DNA of 64,000 nucleotides from Anaeromicropila herbilytica (GTDB taxonomy: Bacteria > Bacillota > Clostridia > Lachnospirales > Lachnospiraceae). The first letter of the stretch is position 1. Each line of letters opens with the position of its first letter. The DNA lies in contig NZ_AP024169.1 in assembly GCF_016591975.1 (NCBI RefSeq), forward strand, positions 1,412,001 through 1,476,000, written 5' to 3'. Shown here one piece after another: positions 27,868 to 37,388 of the stretch. A program made the position numbers and the translations under genes. Under the pieces are notes generated by a model. It was given only the letters and a program-made list of their open reading frames with translations. It was not told the origin of the DNA and did no database searches.

Positions 27868-27900
27868 TAATGTTAATATTTAAAAATAGGTGGTGATTTC

Positions 27901-30264
27901 ATGGAGAGACAAGACGATATTTCTAGCGGATGTGAAAGTAAGATCAAAAAAGATTTAGAAACAATAGGAAAGAAATCCGCTACTGTGGCTAGTGATGTGG
28001 TAGCTGATGATTTTACGGATATTAATGCGCCAAAAGACTTTACTAGTCCAGAGGTTTTGTATAAACAGTTAATTACTACAATAAGAAATTACCATCCTTC
28101 AACTGATATATCTATGATTGAGAAGGCTTATACTATAGCTTTTAATGCACATAAAGATCAAGTTAGAAAATCTGGGGAACCATATATCATCCACCCAATA
28201 TGTGTCGGTATCATACTAGCAGAATTAGAGCTTGATAAAGAAACGATTGTTGCGGGATTATTACATGATGTGGTTGAAGATACAGTTTTAACTACTGAGG
28301 AGATTACGAAAGAATTCAATGCAGAAGTTGCTTTATTAGTAGATGGAGTTACTAAGTTAACGCAATTGAATTATTCCAAAGATAAAGTTGAGATACAAGC
28401 AGAGAACCTTAGAAAAATGTTCTTAGCTATGGCAAAAGATATTCGTGTAATCTTGATAAAGTTAGCCGATAGACTTCATAATATGCGTACTCTACAATAT
28501 ATGAAACCAGAGAAGCAAAGAGAAAAAGCAAGAGAGACCATGGATATTTATGCACCAATTGCGCAAAGACTTGGTATTTCAAAAATAAAGATTGAACTTG
28601 ATGATTTGTCTCTAAAATATCTTGAACCTGAGGTATATAAAGAGCTAACTGAGAAGATTACTTCAAAGAAGACAGAAAGAGAAGACTTTATACAAGGAAT
28701 CGTTCGAGAAGTAAGAAATCACGTAGAATCATCTGGAATCGATGCTAAGATTGATGGACGTGTAAAACATTTCTTTAGTATTTATAAAAAAATGATTAAT
28801 CAGAATAAAACATTAGATCAAATATATGATTTATTTGCTGTAAGGATTATTGTTGATACGGTAAAAGATTGCTATGCGGCTTTGGGGGTTATTCATGAGA
28901 TGTATAAGCCAATACCAGGCCGTTTCAAAGATTATATTGCAATGCCAAAGGCAAATATGTATCAATCGCTTCATACAACCTTAATAGGACCATTGGGGCA
29001 ACCATTTGAGATTCAGATTCGTACGTTTGACATGCATAGAACAGCTGAATTTGGTATTGCTGCTCACTGGAAGTATAAAGAGTCTCAAGATGGCAAGAAC
29101 ACGAGAGATAATGAAGAAGCAAAACTTACATGGTTGAGACAAATCTTAGAGTGGCAACGCGATATGTCTGATAATAAGGAATTTTTAAGCTTATTAAAAA
29201 GTGATTTGGATTTATTCTCAGAAAGTGTGTATTGTTTCACACCATCAGGTGATGTAAAGAATCTTCCAAATGGATCTACACCAATTGATTTTGCCTATAG
29301 TATTCACAGTGCGGTTGGTAATAAGATGGTAGGCTCAAGAGTGAATGGCAAGCTTGTTACCATTGACTATGTGATTCAAAATGGAGATCGAATTGAGATT
29401 ATCACATCACAGAATTCAAGAGGTCCTAGTAGAGACTGGTTGAGCATTGTAAAAAGTACACAAGCAAAGAATAAGATAAATCAATGGTTTAAAACAGAAC
29501 TCAAAGAAGACAATATTATCAAAGGAAAAGAAATGATTGATAAATATTGTAAAGTGAAATCCATTGTAATTAGTGATATCATGAAACCAGAATTTATGCA
29601 AAAAGTAATGCAAAAATATGGTTTTAGGGATTGGGATTCTATCTATGCTGCGGTTGGTCATGGTGGTCTTAAAGAAGGCCAAGTGGTGAACAAGCTACAA
29701 GAAGAATATACGAAAAAGCATAGAAAAGAAATTACAGATGAAAAGCTATTAGAAACAATCAGTGAAGTGAAAGAAAATAAAGCTGCAACGGTTGCCAAAA
29801 CAAAAGGCGGAATTGTCGTTGAAGGAATTCATGACGTAGCTGTAAGATTTTCTAAATGTTGTAGTCCAGTACCAGGTGATGAGATCATAGGTTTTGTTAC
29901 AAGAGGTCGTGGTGTTTCTATTCATAGAACCGATTGCATTAATGTAATTAATCTGCCTGAAGAAGATCGAATTCGTCTGATTGAAGCAGAATGGCATATA
30001 CCAGAAGATAAGATTCAGGGAGAACTATATACAACAGAGATTCGAATCTTTGCAAATAATCGTAATGGTGTTCTACTTGATGTGTCAAAGATCTTTACAG
30101 AGTCCAAGATAGATGTAACCTCCATGACAGTAAGAACAAGTAAACAGGGTACCGCTACAATAAGTGTGGGCTTTGAGATTAATGGAGTGGAGCAACTAAA
30201 AACTATTATAGCAAAAATACGTAATGTAGAAAGTGTTCTAGATATTGAGAGAACAACAGGTTAA
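27901..30264 (+). CDS. rel: Bifunctional (p)ppGpp synthetase/hydrolase
   Basis: The 787-residue protein has an N-terminal extension of about 60 residues. The HD hydrolase domain includes HPICVG and LLHDVVEDT (His122, Asp123). The synthetase domain contains RFKDYIAMPKANMYQSLHTT; the RxKD form (341-344) is that of bifunctional Rel rather than EAL-type RelA. A TGS domain (VYCFTPSGDVKNLPNGSTPI), a zinc-finger-like CCSPVPGD segment and a C-terminal ACT domain follow. It makes and degrades the stringent-response alarmone. GGTGG precedes the start. Downstream genes run in the same direction. Confidence 0.96.
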   Translation: MERQDDISSGCESKIKKDLETIGKKSATVASDVVADDFTDINAPKDFTSPEVLYKQLITTIRNYHPSTDISMIEKAYTIAFNAHKDQVRKSGEPYIIHPICVGIILAELELDKETIVAGLLHDVVEDTVLTTEEITKEFNAEVALLVDGVTKLTQLNYSKDKVEIQAENLRKMFLAMAKDIRVILIKLADRLHNMRTLQYMKPEKQREKARETMDIYAPIAQRLGISKIKIELDDLSLKYLEPEVYKELTEKITSKKTEREDFIQGIVREVRNHVESSGIDAKIDGRVKHFFSIYKKMINQNKTLDQIYDLFAVRIIVDTVKDCYAALGVIHEMYKPIPGRFKDYIAMPKANMYQSLHTTLIGPLGQPFEIQIRTFDMHRTAEFGIAAHWKYKESQDGKNTRDNEEAKLTWLRQILEWQRDMSDNKEFLSLLKSDLDLFSESVYCFTPSGDVKNLPNGSTPIDFAYSIHSAVGNKMVGSRVNGKLVTIDYVIQNGDRIEIITSQNSRGPSRDWLSIVKSTQAKNKINQWFKTELKEDNIIKGKEMIDKYCKVKSIVISDIMKPEFMQKVMQKYGFRDWDSIYAAVGHGGLKEGQVVNKLQEEYTKKHRKEITDEKLLETISEVKENKAATVAKTKGGIVVEGIHDVAVRFSKCCSPVPGDEIIGFVTRGRGVSIHRTDCINVINLPEEDRIRLIEAEWHIPEDKIQGELYTTEIRIFANNRNGVLLDVSKIFTESKIDVTSMTVRTSKQGTATISVGFEINGVEQLKTIIAKIRNVESVLDIERTTG

Positions 30265-30279
30265 TATAGAATGATTAAA

Positions 30280-30319
30280 AGTGTCAAAATTCTAGGTTTG
30301 TCAGCAGGATTTTGGCACT
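30280..30319 (+). repeat. Hairpin after rel, possibly related to the dispersed repeats
   Basis: AGTGTCAAAATTCT pairs with AGGATTTTGGCACT (a few mismatches). No T-run follows, so it is a weak terminator at best. The GTGTCAAAA start resembles the ends of the elements at 20443 and 58741. Confidence 0.45.
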
Positions 30320-30375
30320 ATTAAGTGTGAAAAGATTTGCAATGAAAACAAGCAATATAGAAAGGTGTAATTACT

Positions 30376-31002
30376 ATGAATATAAATAGATTAACACTTG
30401 GAATGGTATCTACAAACTGTTATATCATCAGTAATCCCAATACAAAAGAAGCTATTGTATTTGATCCTGCAGACAATGCAAGTGATATTATTCAATTTAT
30501 AAAAAAGGAAGAATTAACATTGGTTGGAATATTGTTAACGCATGGGCATTTTGACCATATCCTTGCTGTTAGAGAATTAGCGAATGAATGTAAGGTTAGT
30601 ATATATGCAGGTGAGCATGAAAAAGATTTGTTAGAAGATCCATATATGAATTGCTCCTTAACGATGGGCGGAAAATCTTTTACTGTACAAGCAGATACAT
30701 GGCTAATGGATAAGGAGATTATTAACCTAGCTGGATTTGATATTGAAGTAATTCACACACCTGGACATACTGGTGGCGGAGTATGTTACTTATTTAGCAA
30801 AGAAGGAGTGCTGGTAAGTGGTGATACACTATTTGAGGAATCTATTGGACGAGCAGATCTACCTACCGGTAATCAACAGGTGCTCCTTGATACCATTAAG
30901 AATAAGTTATTTGTATTAGATGATCATATTATGGTATTACCAGGTCATTCTGATACTACAACAATCGGACATGAAAAGCAAAATAATCCTTATATTGGTT
31001 AG
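30376..31002 (+). CDS. Metallo-beta-lactamase-fold hydrolase, glyoxalase II-like
   Basis: The 208-residue protein has the MBL metal motif THGHFDHI (HxHxDH), then HTPGHTGGG, VSGDTLF with the bridging Asp, and a final GHSD His. The length and the LFEESIGRADLP signature match the YqgX/GloB-like group of Firmicutes, which hydrolyse thioesters such as acyl-glutathione analogues. The true substrate is unknown, since this group of bacteria lacks glutathione. It sits 13 bp ahead of hemZ, probably in one operon. Confidence 0.93.
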   Translation: MNINRLTLGMVSTNCYIISNPNTKEAIVFDPADNASDIIQFIKKEELTLVGILLTHGHFDHILAVRELANECKVSIYAGEHEKDLLEDPYMNCSLTMGGKSFTVQADTWLMDKEIINLAGFDIEVIHTPGHTGGGVCYLFSKEGVLVSGDTLFEESIGRADLPTGNQQVLLDTIKNKLFVLDDHIMVLPGHSDTTTIGHEKQNNPYIG

Positions 31003-31015
31003 ATAGGAGCCATTT

Positions 31016-32518
31016 ATGATACAAGTAATTTTATCAAAAAATGATTTTGAATATGACATTCGATCTTTAGTTAAGGCATTTCTTCCAGAAGAAGAGATAA
31101 AGTTTGAAGTGAAGAGCTTCGATGAGCAGGATGTTATGAATGATGAATCGGTTAAAAAAGCTGCAATAGAACAAAGTTTTCTATATATTCAGTACAAGGA
31201 AGAGAAAGTATCTTATATTTGGATAGAAGATGGAAGAGACATTAGAACAGAATCACGAGACGGTGAGTATTCGAATAGAAAAGTTTATAAAAATATTTTA
31301 AAAAGGTTACTCTATCATTTATTTAGTGGTGTTACAGATAAGCAATTACCATGGGGAACACTTACCGGAATACGTCCAACCAAACTTCCGATGGAAAAGT
31401 TAGAGAATGGTGAAAGTGATGAAGAAATCCTTAAATATTTAGAAAGTGAATATTTATGTTCAAAAGAGAAAGCAGAACTTAGTTTATTTATTGCGAAAAA
31501 AGAATTTAAGATTTTAAACGAAATAGATGATATGAATGGATATAGTATTTATATTGGGATACCTTTTTGCCCAAGTACTTGTTTATATTGCTCCTTTACT
31601 TCGTTTTCTATAGAAAAATATGATGATTATGTCGATAAATACTTAGAAGCGTTATTTAAAGAAATCGACTATGCTAAGAATGCTTTTCCTAATAAAAAAT
31701 TAACCACAATCTATGTTGGTGGTGGAACACCTACCACATTAAACGAAGAAAGATTAGAAAAGCTTTTAAAGAAAATAACTTCTAGTTTTAATTTTACATT
31801 TGTAAAAGAATTCACAGTAGAAGCTGGAAGACCAGATAGTATCACAATGGACAAATTGAAGATTCTAAAAGAAAATCAAGTGACAAGAATCTCAATTAAT
31901 CCACAAAGCATGAGGCAAAAGACGTTAGATCTGATTGGTCGAAAGCATACGGTAGAGCAAATCGAGAAAGCATTTACGATGGCAAGAGAAGCTGGACATG
32001 ATAATATTAATATGGATATTATATTAGGACTTCCAGGTGAAACAGTTGAAGATGTAGCATATACTCTAGATAAGATTAACGAGATGAATCCAGATAGCAT
32101 TACAGTGCATACACTTGCTATCAAGCGAGCTGCATTTTTGAATATATATAAAGATAAATATAAGGATTATATTCCATCTGATACGGTTGCTATGATTGAT
32201 CTTACTTACCAATATGCAAAAGAGGAAGCTTATGAGCCTTATTATCTTTATAGGCAAAAGAACATGGCTGATAATCTTGAGAATATTGGGTATGCAAGAA
32301 AAGAGAAAGAAGGAATCTATAACATATTAATTATGGAGGAACGCCACCCAATAATAGCTCTTGGTGCAGGAGCATCTTCGAAATTTGTATTTCCAAATGA
32401 AAATCGTATTGAGAGAGTTGAGAATGTTAAAAGTATCAAAGATTATGTGGAAAGAATCGATGAGATGATTCGGAGAAAGCATAATTTCCTTAGTGAATAT
32501 CAAGAATATTTTAATTAG
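31016..32518 (+). CDS. hemZ: Coproporphyrinogen dehydrogenase-like radical SAM protein HemZ
   Basis: The 500-residue protein has the HemN-type radical-SAM motif CPSTCLYCSF (C185, C189, C192), the GGGTPTTL segment that binds SAM, and RISINPQSM with GLPGETVEDV further on. The N-terminal region of about 175 residues with GTLTGIRPTKLP is the feature that separates HemZ from HemN. HemZ is annotated as an oxygen-independent coproporphyrinogen III oxidase, but this activity is not well proven in Clostridia. No other haem genes are in the window. TAGGAG precedes the start. Confidence 0.93.
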   Translation: MIQVILSKNDFEYDIRSLVKAFLPEEEIKFEVKSFDEQDVMNDESVKKAAIEQSFLYIQYKEEKVSYIWIEDGRDIRTESRDGEYSNRKVYKNILKRLLYHLFSGVTDKQLPWGTLTGIRPTKLPMEKLENGESDEEILKYLESEYLCSKEKAELSLFIAKKEFKILNEIDDMNGYSIYIGIPFCPSTCLYCSFTSFSIEKYDDYVDKYLEALFKEIDYAKNAFPNKKLTTIYVGGGTPTTLNEERLEKLLKKITSSFNFTFVKEFTVEAGRPDSITMDKLKILKENQVTRISINPQSMRQKTLDLIGRKHTVEQIEKAFTMAREAGHDNINMDIILGLPGETVEDVAYTLDKINEMNPDSITVHTLAIKRAAFLNIYKDKYKDYIPSDTVAMIDLTYQYAKEEAYEPYYLYRQKNMADNLENIGYARKEKEGIYNILIMEERHPIIALGAGASSKFVFPNENRIERVENVKSIKDYVERIDEMIRRKHNFLSEYQEYFN

Positions 32519-32580
32519 TGGTAGAATACTGTAACCTCAGTTATGTCAATAGGCATAGGTATAGATAGGAGTTAGTTAAT

Positions 32581-33240
32581 ATGAAGATACAAACGAATAG
32601 TCTTTTGCAAAGCATCAAGTTAGAGGAACTTGAAGATTGTATAAGAGAAGATTTAGTTGACGCTATTCATCATGGAATGTTAGTAAGTAATTTAGCAAGA
32701 CTTATATCAAAGGAGTTGAATCTGGATGATGAGTTCTGCGAAAAAATGAAAGTTGCAGGTATGTTACATGATATAGGTAAATTAAAACTTACGAAACATC
32801 TCTATGGAAGAAGAAAAGATATTTTAATGATAGAAGAAATGAAATACGTTCGTATGCATTCTACTATTAGCTATGAAGTGTTAGAACAGATGGGATATGA
32901 AGAAGATATTCTAAAAGCTATCTATCATCATCATGAGAACTTTGATGGGTCTGGATATCCAGATAATATAAAGGGAAACGTGATTCCGTTGGGAGCTAGA
33001 ATACTCAGAGTATGTGATGTATTTGCAGCATTAGTATCTGTAAGGCCTTATAGAAAAGCCTTTGATATTGAGAGTGCTATTGAATTAATGATTGATGAAA
33101 TTAAGAATTTTGATATGCAAGTATTCTTAGCTTTTTTACAAGTGATACATTCAGAGTGCTTCAAGCAAGTAAGCTCCATTATTGACATAACTAATAAAGA
33201 AGATAAAAATTTCAAGATTTGTATTGCAAATCTTGCTTAG
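32581..33240 (+). CDS. HD-GYP domain protein, probable cyclic-di-GMP phosphodiesterase
   Basis: The 219-residue protein is essentially a stand-alone HD-GYP domain. Motifs are HHGMLVSNLAR, MLHDIGKLKL (His63, Asp64), the MHSTISYEVLEQMGY helix, HHENFDGSGYP (GYP at 125-127), PLGARILRVCDVFAAL and VRPYRKAF. These are the metal ligands and substrate motif of cyclic-di-GMP-specific HD-GYP phosphodiesterases. It has no sensory domain or TM. It follows hemZ by 62 bp and may share its transcript. Together with the GGDEF-EAL protein it indicates active cyclic-di-GMP turnover. Confidence 0.9.
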   Translation: MKIQTNSLLQSIKLEELEDCIREDLVDAIHHGMLVSNLARLISKELNLDDEFCEKMKVAGMLHDIGKLKLTKHLYGRRKDILMIEEMKYVRMHSTISYEVLEQMGYEEDILKAIYHHHENFDGSGYPDNIKGNVIPLGARILRVCDVFAALVSVRPYRKAFDIESAIELMIDEIKNFDMQVFLAFLQVIHSECFKQVSSIIDITNKEDKNFKICIANLA

Positions 33241-33250
33241 TGAATGAAAG

Positions 33251-33347
33251 TTATACATATGAGTTGCTAGACAAATGACCTGTTTTGTAGGTAGTCTAGG
33301 CAATTTGCACAAAACAGAAAAACTCATACTTAATTGAATATGTATAA
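33251..33347 (+). repeat. Long interrupted palindrome after the HD-GYP gene
   Basis: Nested arms pair TTATACATAT with ATATGTATAA, GAGTT with AACTC, and CTGTTTTGT with ACAAAACAG, over about 97 bp. It may act as a terminator for the upstream operon or be a foldback repeat. It ends 21 bp before the T-box promoter. Confidence 0.55.
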
Positions 33348-33368
33348 AAATCTTAAAAGAAAAAGGCC

Positions 33369-33397
33369 TTGACAAATGATTCATAACTGAATACAAT
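33369..33397 (+). promoter_or_regulatory. Strong sigma-A promoter of the hisS-aspS operon
   Basis: TTGACA (33369-33374), a 17 bp spacer and TACAAT (33392-33397) would start the T-box transcript near 33404. Confidence 0.8.
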
Positions 33398-33419
33398 TTT
33401 ATGTATGCAGTAAATATGA

Positions 33420-33664
33420 AAAGTGTTGATAAGGAAAGTATTTTTATATAACTATCACAGAGAGAGAAGCCAAGACTGGGAGCATCTTATAGTTCATAAA
33501 AAGAAAGACACCTTTGAGTGATTATCTGAATGAAGTAGGATAGTACGTATTGTCTACGTTATAAGACTTAAGTTGGAGAAAAGAAGCGTAGCTTCTTTAA
33601 TCAAACAGGGTGGTACCGCGGGTATATTCTCGTCCCTGACATTATTGTCAGGGACGTTTTTTTT
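33420..33664 (+). promoter_or_regulatory. T-box leader for hisS-aspS
   Basis: The T-box sequence AGGGTGGTACCGCG lies at 33607-33620, the antiterminator region follows, and the leader ends in an intrinsic terminator. The AGAGAGAGAAGCC region fits Stem I. The candidate specifier loop at about 33506-33520 reads GACAC, which holds overlapping Asp (GAC) and His (CAC) codons. Uncharged tRNA should stabilise the antiterminator and let hisS and aspS be transcribed. Stem borders were set by eye. Confidence 0.93.
33631..33664 (+). terminator. Regulated terminator of the T-box
   Basis: A perfect 11 bp stem CGTCCCTGACA / TGTCAGGGACG with loop TTAT is followed by eight T. Its 5' side competes with the antiterminator. 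A further small hairpin (CTCGCC/GGCGAG) follows at about 33671-33690. Confidence 0.95.
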
Positions 33665-33778
33665 AGTTCGCTCGCCCAGAGCATGGCGAGTTCTTAAAGA
33701 GATCAGTTAAAAATAATATTATAAAGTTTTGTAGATGTACAACGTAAGAACTAATCATAAGTATAAGGAGGAAAATAC

Positions 33779-35026
33779 ATGATAACGCAAAGACCAAAAG
33801 GAACACAGGATTGGTATGGTGAATCCATGCATAAGAGAACTGTGATTGAGAATCTCGCTAGAAAGTTGTGTAAAGTATACAATATTAAAGAGATTATTAC
33901 TCCAGTATTTGAACATACAGTATTGTTTCAACGAGGTGTTGGAGAGACAACTGACGTTGTTCAAAAAGAGATGTACACCTTTACAGATAAAGGTGATAGA
34001 AGTATAACTCTTAAGCCAGAAGGTACAGCAGGTGCTATGAGAGCTTACCTTGAAAATAATATGTATGCAGAATCTGGACCAACCAAATTATTCTACGTAA
34101 CACAAGCATTCCGATATGAGCAACCACAGAGTGGTAGGTTAAGACAACATCATCAATTTGGTGTGGAATTCGTAGGTTCTAAGAGTCCACTAGCAGAAGT
34201 AGAATTAATTACCTTAATAACAACCTTTATTAAAGAAATTGGTTTAAAGAAAGCTAAACTTCATATTAATAGTATCGGATGCCAGAATTGTAGAAAAACG
34301 TATAATGATGCATTACTTTCCTTCCTTAAGAAACATGAGGAGCATTTATGTCCAACCTGTAAGGAAAGAATGACAAAGAATCCACTAAGAGTTCTTGATT
34401 GTAAAGTTCCAACTTGTAAAGAGATAGTAAAAGATGCTCCTAGAACAATCGAATATCTAGATGAAGAATGTAAGGAACATTTCGATGAATTACAACACCT
34501 ATTAACAGAACTTAATATTCCTTACGAGATAGATACAGGCATTGTAAGAGGTTTAGATTATTATACAAAGACAGTATTCGAATTCGTAAATGAAGAAGGA
34601 TTTACTCTATGTGGTGGTGGAAGATATGATAATTTGATTCATGAGATTGATGATAAGAAGGATATTCCATCAGTTGGGTTCGGCATGGGAATTGAACGTA
34701 TTCTATATTTCTTAGAAAAGGAAAATGTAGAATTAGAAAAAGAAACTCCAATTGAATTATATGTAGGTATTTTAGGAAAAGAAGCAAAAGTAAAAGCTTA
34801 TAACCTAGTGAATCAACTTCGTCTAAGTGGTGTAACAGTTGAAACTGATTATATGGATCGAAGCGTAAAAGCTCAGATGAAATATGCGAATAAAATTGGT
34901 GCAAGACACACGGTAATCTTAGGAGAAGATGAATTAAATAATAATAAAGCAACCGTAAAAGTAATGGAGACTGGTGAACAAATTGAAGTAGAGTTAGATA
35001 AAATAGCTCAATTATTTATTAAGTAA
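33779..35026 (+). CDS. hisS: Histidine-tRNA ligase
   Basis: The 415-residue class II synthetase charges tRNA-His. Motif 1 lies around ITPVFEHTVLFQRGVGE, motif 2 is FRYEQPQSGRLRQHHQFGVE, and the His-binding signatures are GLDYYTKTVFEF and GGGRYDNL, followed by motif 3 (GFGMGIERI). The C-terminal anticodon-binding domain starts near residue 320. A four-Cys segment (CQNC at 170s, CPTC, CKVPTC) within the insertion looks like a zinc-binding element. AAGGAGG precedes the start. aspS follows after 36 bp in the same T-box-controlled operon. Confidence 0.97.
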   Translation: MITQRPKGTQDWYGESMHKRTVIENLARKLCKVYNIKEIITPVFEHTVLFQRGVGETTDVVQKEMYTFTDKGDRSITLKPEGTAGAMRAYLENNMYAESGPTKLFYVTQAFRYEQPQSGRLRQHHQFGVEFVGSKSPLAEVELITLITTFIKEIGLKKAKLHINSIGCQNCRKTYNDALLSFLKKHEEHLCPTCKERMTKNPLRVLDCKVPTCKEIVKDAPRTIEYLDEECKEHFDELQHLLTELNIPYEIDTGIVRGLDYYTKTVFEFVNEEGFTLCGGGRYDNLIHEIDDKKDIPSVGFGMGIERILYFLEKENVELEKETPIELYVGILGKEAKVKAYNLVNQLRLSGVTVETDYMDRSVKAQMKYANKIGARHTVILGEDELNNNKATVKVMETGEQIEVELDKIAQLFIK

Positions 35027-35062
35027 TAATCAAACATTGATTGACATAGAGGAGGAATTGAC

Positions 35063-36868
35063 ATGGCAGAAACAATGAAAGGCCTAAAAAGAAGCCATCG
35101 TTGTACAGAAGTATCCCAAAAAAATATTGGTGAAACTGTAACAGTGATGGGATGGGTTCAAAAAAGCAGAAATAAAGGTGGAATCATCTTCGTAGATTTA
35201 AGAGACCGTTCTGGAATTCTACAGATCATTTTTGAAGAAAGTGATGTAAAAGAAGAAGGATTTAAAAAAGCAGAAAAATTAAGAAGTGAATATGTTATTG
35301 CAGTAGTAGGTAAAGTAGAAGCTCGTTCAGGAGCAGTAAATGATAACTTATTAACTGGTGATATCGAGCTTCGTGCAACAGAAGTACGTATTTTATCCGA
35401 ATCAGATACTCCTCCTTTCCCAATCGAAGAAGACAGTAAGACAAAAGAAGAGTTGAGATTAAAATATCGTTATCTAGATCTTAGAAGACCAGATCTTCAA
35501 AAGAATCTTATCATGAGAAGTAAAGTTGCTACATTAACACGTGCTTTCTTAGCAGAAGAAGGATTCCTTGAAATCGAAACTCCAATGTTAACTAAGAGTA
35601 CACCAGAAGGTGCAAGAGACTACTTAGTGCCAAGCCGTGTACATCCAGGTAATTTCTATGCACTTCCTCAATCACCACAGTTGTTCAAGCAACTTTTAAT
35701 GTGTTCTGGATACGATAGATATTTCCAAATCGTAAGATGTTTCCGTGATGAAGACTTACGTGCAGATAGACAACCAGAATTTACCCAGATGGATATGGAA
35801 TTATCTTTTGTTGACGTAGATGATGTAATTGATGTAAATGAAAGACTATTACAAAAATTATTTAAAGAAGTTCTTGATGTAGAAGTATCTTTACCAATTC
35901 AAAGAATGCCATACAAGGAAGCAATGGAACGCTTTGGTTCTGATAAACCAGATCTTCGTTTTGGAATGGAATTAAAGGATGTATCTGATGTAGTTAAAGG
36001 ATGCGGATTCTCAGTGTTTACAACTGCATTAAGTAATGGCGGTTCTGTAAGAGGTATCAATGCAACTGGTCAAGGAAATATGCCAAGAAAGAAAATTGAT
36101 GCTCTTGTAGATTTTGCAAAAGGATTCGGAGCAAAAGGTCTTGCATACATTGCAATGAGCGAAGATGGAACAAATAAATCCTCCTTCTCAAAATTCATGA
36201 CTGAAGAAGAAATGGCTGCTTTAATTAATAGAATGGAAGGTAAAGCTGGAGATTTATTATTATTTGCAGCGGATGAAGATGATATTGTATTTGATGTGTT
36301 AGGTAATCTAAGACTTGAAATAGCAAGAAATCTTGAGTTACTAAATAAAGAAGAATATAAATTCCTATGGGTAACAGAATTCCCATTACTTGAATATTCC
36401 AAAGAACAAGAAAGATACGTAGCAAAGCATCATCCGTTTACTATGCCAATGGAAGAAGATCTACATTTATTAGATACTGCTCCTGAAAAAGTTAGAGCAA
36501 AAGCTTATGATATCGTATTAAATGGTACTGAAATTGGCGGTGGTAGTGTTCGTATCTTCCAGAATCATGTACAAGAAAAAATGTTTGAAGTATTAGGATT
36601 CTCAAAAGAAGATGCATATGATCGTTTTGGATTCTTATTAAATGCATTTAAATACGGGGTACCACCTCATGCAGGACTTGCATATGGACTTGATCGTCTT
36701 GTGATGTTAATGGCAAAAGAAGATAGTATTCGTGATGTAATTGCATTCCCTAAGGTAAAAGATGCATCTTGTTTAATGACAGACGCACCAAATATTGTAG
36801 AAGAAAAACAATTAGTTGAATTAGGAATTGAGGTTTCTAATGTAGAGGAACCAACTACAGAATGTTAA
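35063..36868 (+). CDS. aspS: Aspartate-tRNA ligase
   Basis: The 601-residue synthetase has an N-terminal OB-fold anticodon domain (VTVMGWVQKSRNKGGIIFVD) and a class II core with motif 2 (FRDEDLRADRQPEFTQMD). The bacterial-type GAD insertion lies at about 300-410, and motif 3 is GLAYGLDRLVMLM. Length is that of bacterial AspRS. Without visible gatCAB genes it cannot be decided whether it is discriminating or charges tRNA-Asn as well. The stop codon overlaps the start of the next gene by 7 bp, implying translational coupling. Confidence 0.97.
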   Translation: MAETMKGLKRSHRCTEVSQKNIGETVTVMGWVQKSRNKGGIIFVDLRDRSGILQIIFEESDVKEEGFKKAEKLRSEYVIAVVGKVEARSGAVNDNLLTGDIELRATEVRILSESDTPPFPIEEDSKTKEELRLKYRYLDLRRPDLQKNLIMRSKVATLTRAFLAEEGFLEIETPMLTKSTPEGARDYLVPSRVHPGNFYALPQSPQLFKQLLMCSGYDRYFQIVRCFRDEDLRADRQPEFTQMDMELSFVDVDDVIDVNERLLQKLFKEVLDVEVSLPIQRMPYKEAMERFGSDKPDLRFGMELKDVSDVVKGCGFSVFTTALSNGGSVRGINATGQGNMPRKKIDALVDFAKGFGAKGLAYIAMSEDGTNKSSFSKFMTEEEMAALINRMEGKAGDLLLFAADEDDIVFDVLGNLRLEIARNLELLNKEEYKFLWVTEFPLLEYSKEQERYVAKHHPFTMPMEEDLHLLDTAPEKVRAKAYDIVLNGTEIGGGSVRIFQNHVQEKMFEVLGFSKEDAYDRFGFLLNAFKYGVPPHAGLAYGLDRLVMLMAKEDSIRDVIAFPKVKDASCLMTDAPNIVEEKQLVELGIEVSNVEEPTTEC

Positions 36869-37143
36869 TTTATCTTATTATAATTAATTTGATTGGACTA
36901 CTTCTAATGTTTATCGATAAAGAGCGTGCAAGAAATCACAAATGGAGAATTCGAGAACGAACGTTATTTTTAACAGCGGCTGTTGGTGGAAGTATTGGCG
37001 TTTATTGTGGAATGTTTCTTGCAAGACATAAGACGAAACATCTAAGTTTTCTATTTGGAATACCTTTTATCATATTGATACAAATTGTAATTCTGTATTT
37101 TAATCACTATTATAATGTGATACCTCTGAATTTTGATTTGTAG
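36862..37143 (+). CDS. DUF1294 small membrane protein
   Basis: The 93-residue protein has TM segments at about residues 1-16 and 69-86 and a weaker one near 43-58. The centre FIDKERARNHKWRIRE, then GGSIGVYCGMFLARHKTKH, matches the DUF1294 family. Function unknown. The ATG lies inside the aspS stop region, so it is translated from the hisS-aspS mRNA and shares its T-box control. Coupling of a membrane protein to two synthetases is unexplained and may be only positional. Confidence 0.88.
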   Translation: MLIYLIIINLIGLLLMFIDKERARNHKWRIRERTLFLTAAVGGSIGVYCGMFLARHKTKHLSFLFGIPFIILIQIVILYFNHYYNVIPLNFDL

Positions 37144-37304
37144 ATAAGAAAATGTATATAGTGTGTACTTAATCTGATACTTAAAATAAAATTAAAAACT
37201 TATAATAATTTTTTGTAAGTTGGATAAAATATATTTGTAACAAGATGAATCTTGTCTTGGTTTGTCAAATCTATATAAAAAAGTTACATTTTTACAAAAA
37301 GCAT

Positions 37305-37333
37305 TTGACAAAATAAACAAAACGTGATAAGAT
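37305..37333 (+). promoter_or_regulatory. Promoter of the cold-shock gene
   Basis: TTGACA (37305-37310), a 17 bp spacer and TAAGAT (37328-37333). The 5' UTR of about 50 nt carries a GTTGCA/TGCAAC hairpin before the ribosome binding site. Confidence 0.8.
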
Positions 37334-37388
37334 GAACTTGTTGCAGATGGTTGCAACAGTATATTATTTTATTTTGGAGGAATTACAC

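Noticed and set aside
30376..31002. Beta-lactamase resistance gene
   Set aside because: The MBL fold here has glyoxalase II-like length and motifs, no signal peptide, and housekeeping neighbours.
36070..36402. 110-codon open frame on the minus strand
   Set aside because: It is antisense to the aspS core and has no family pattern or ribosome binding site.
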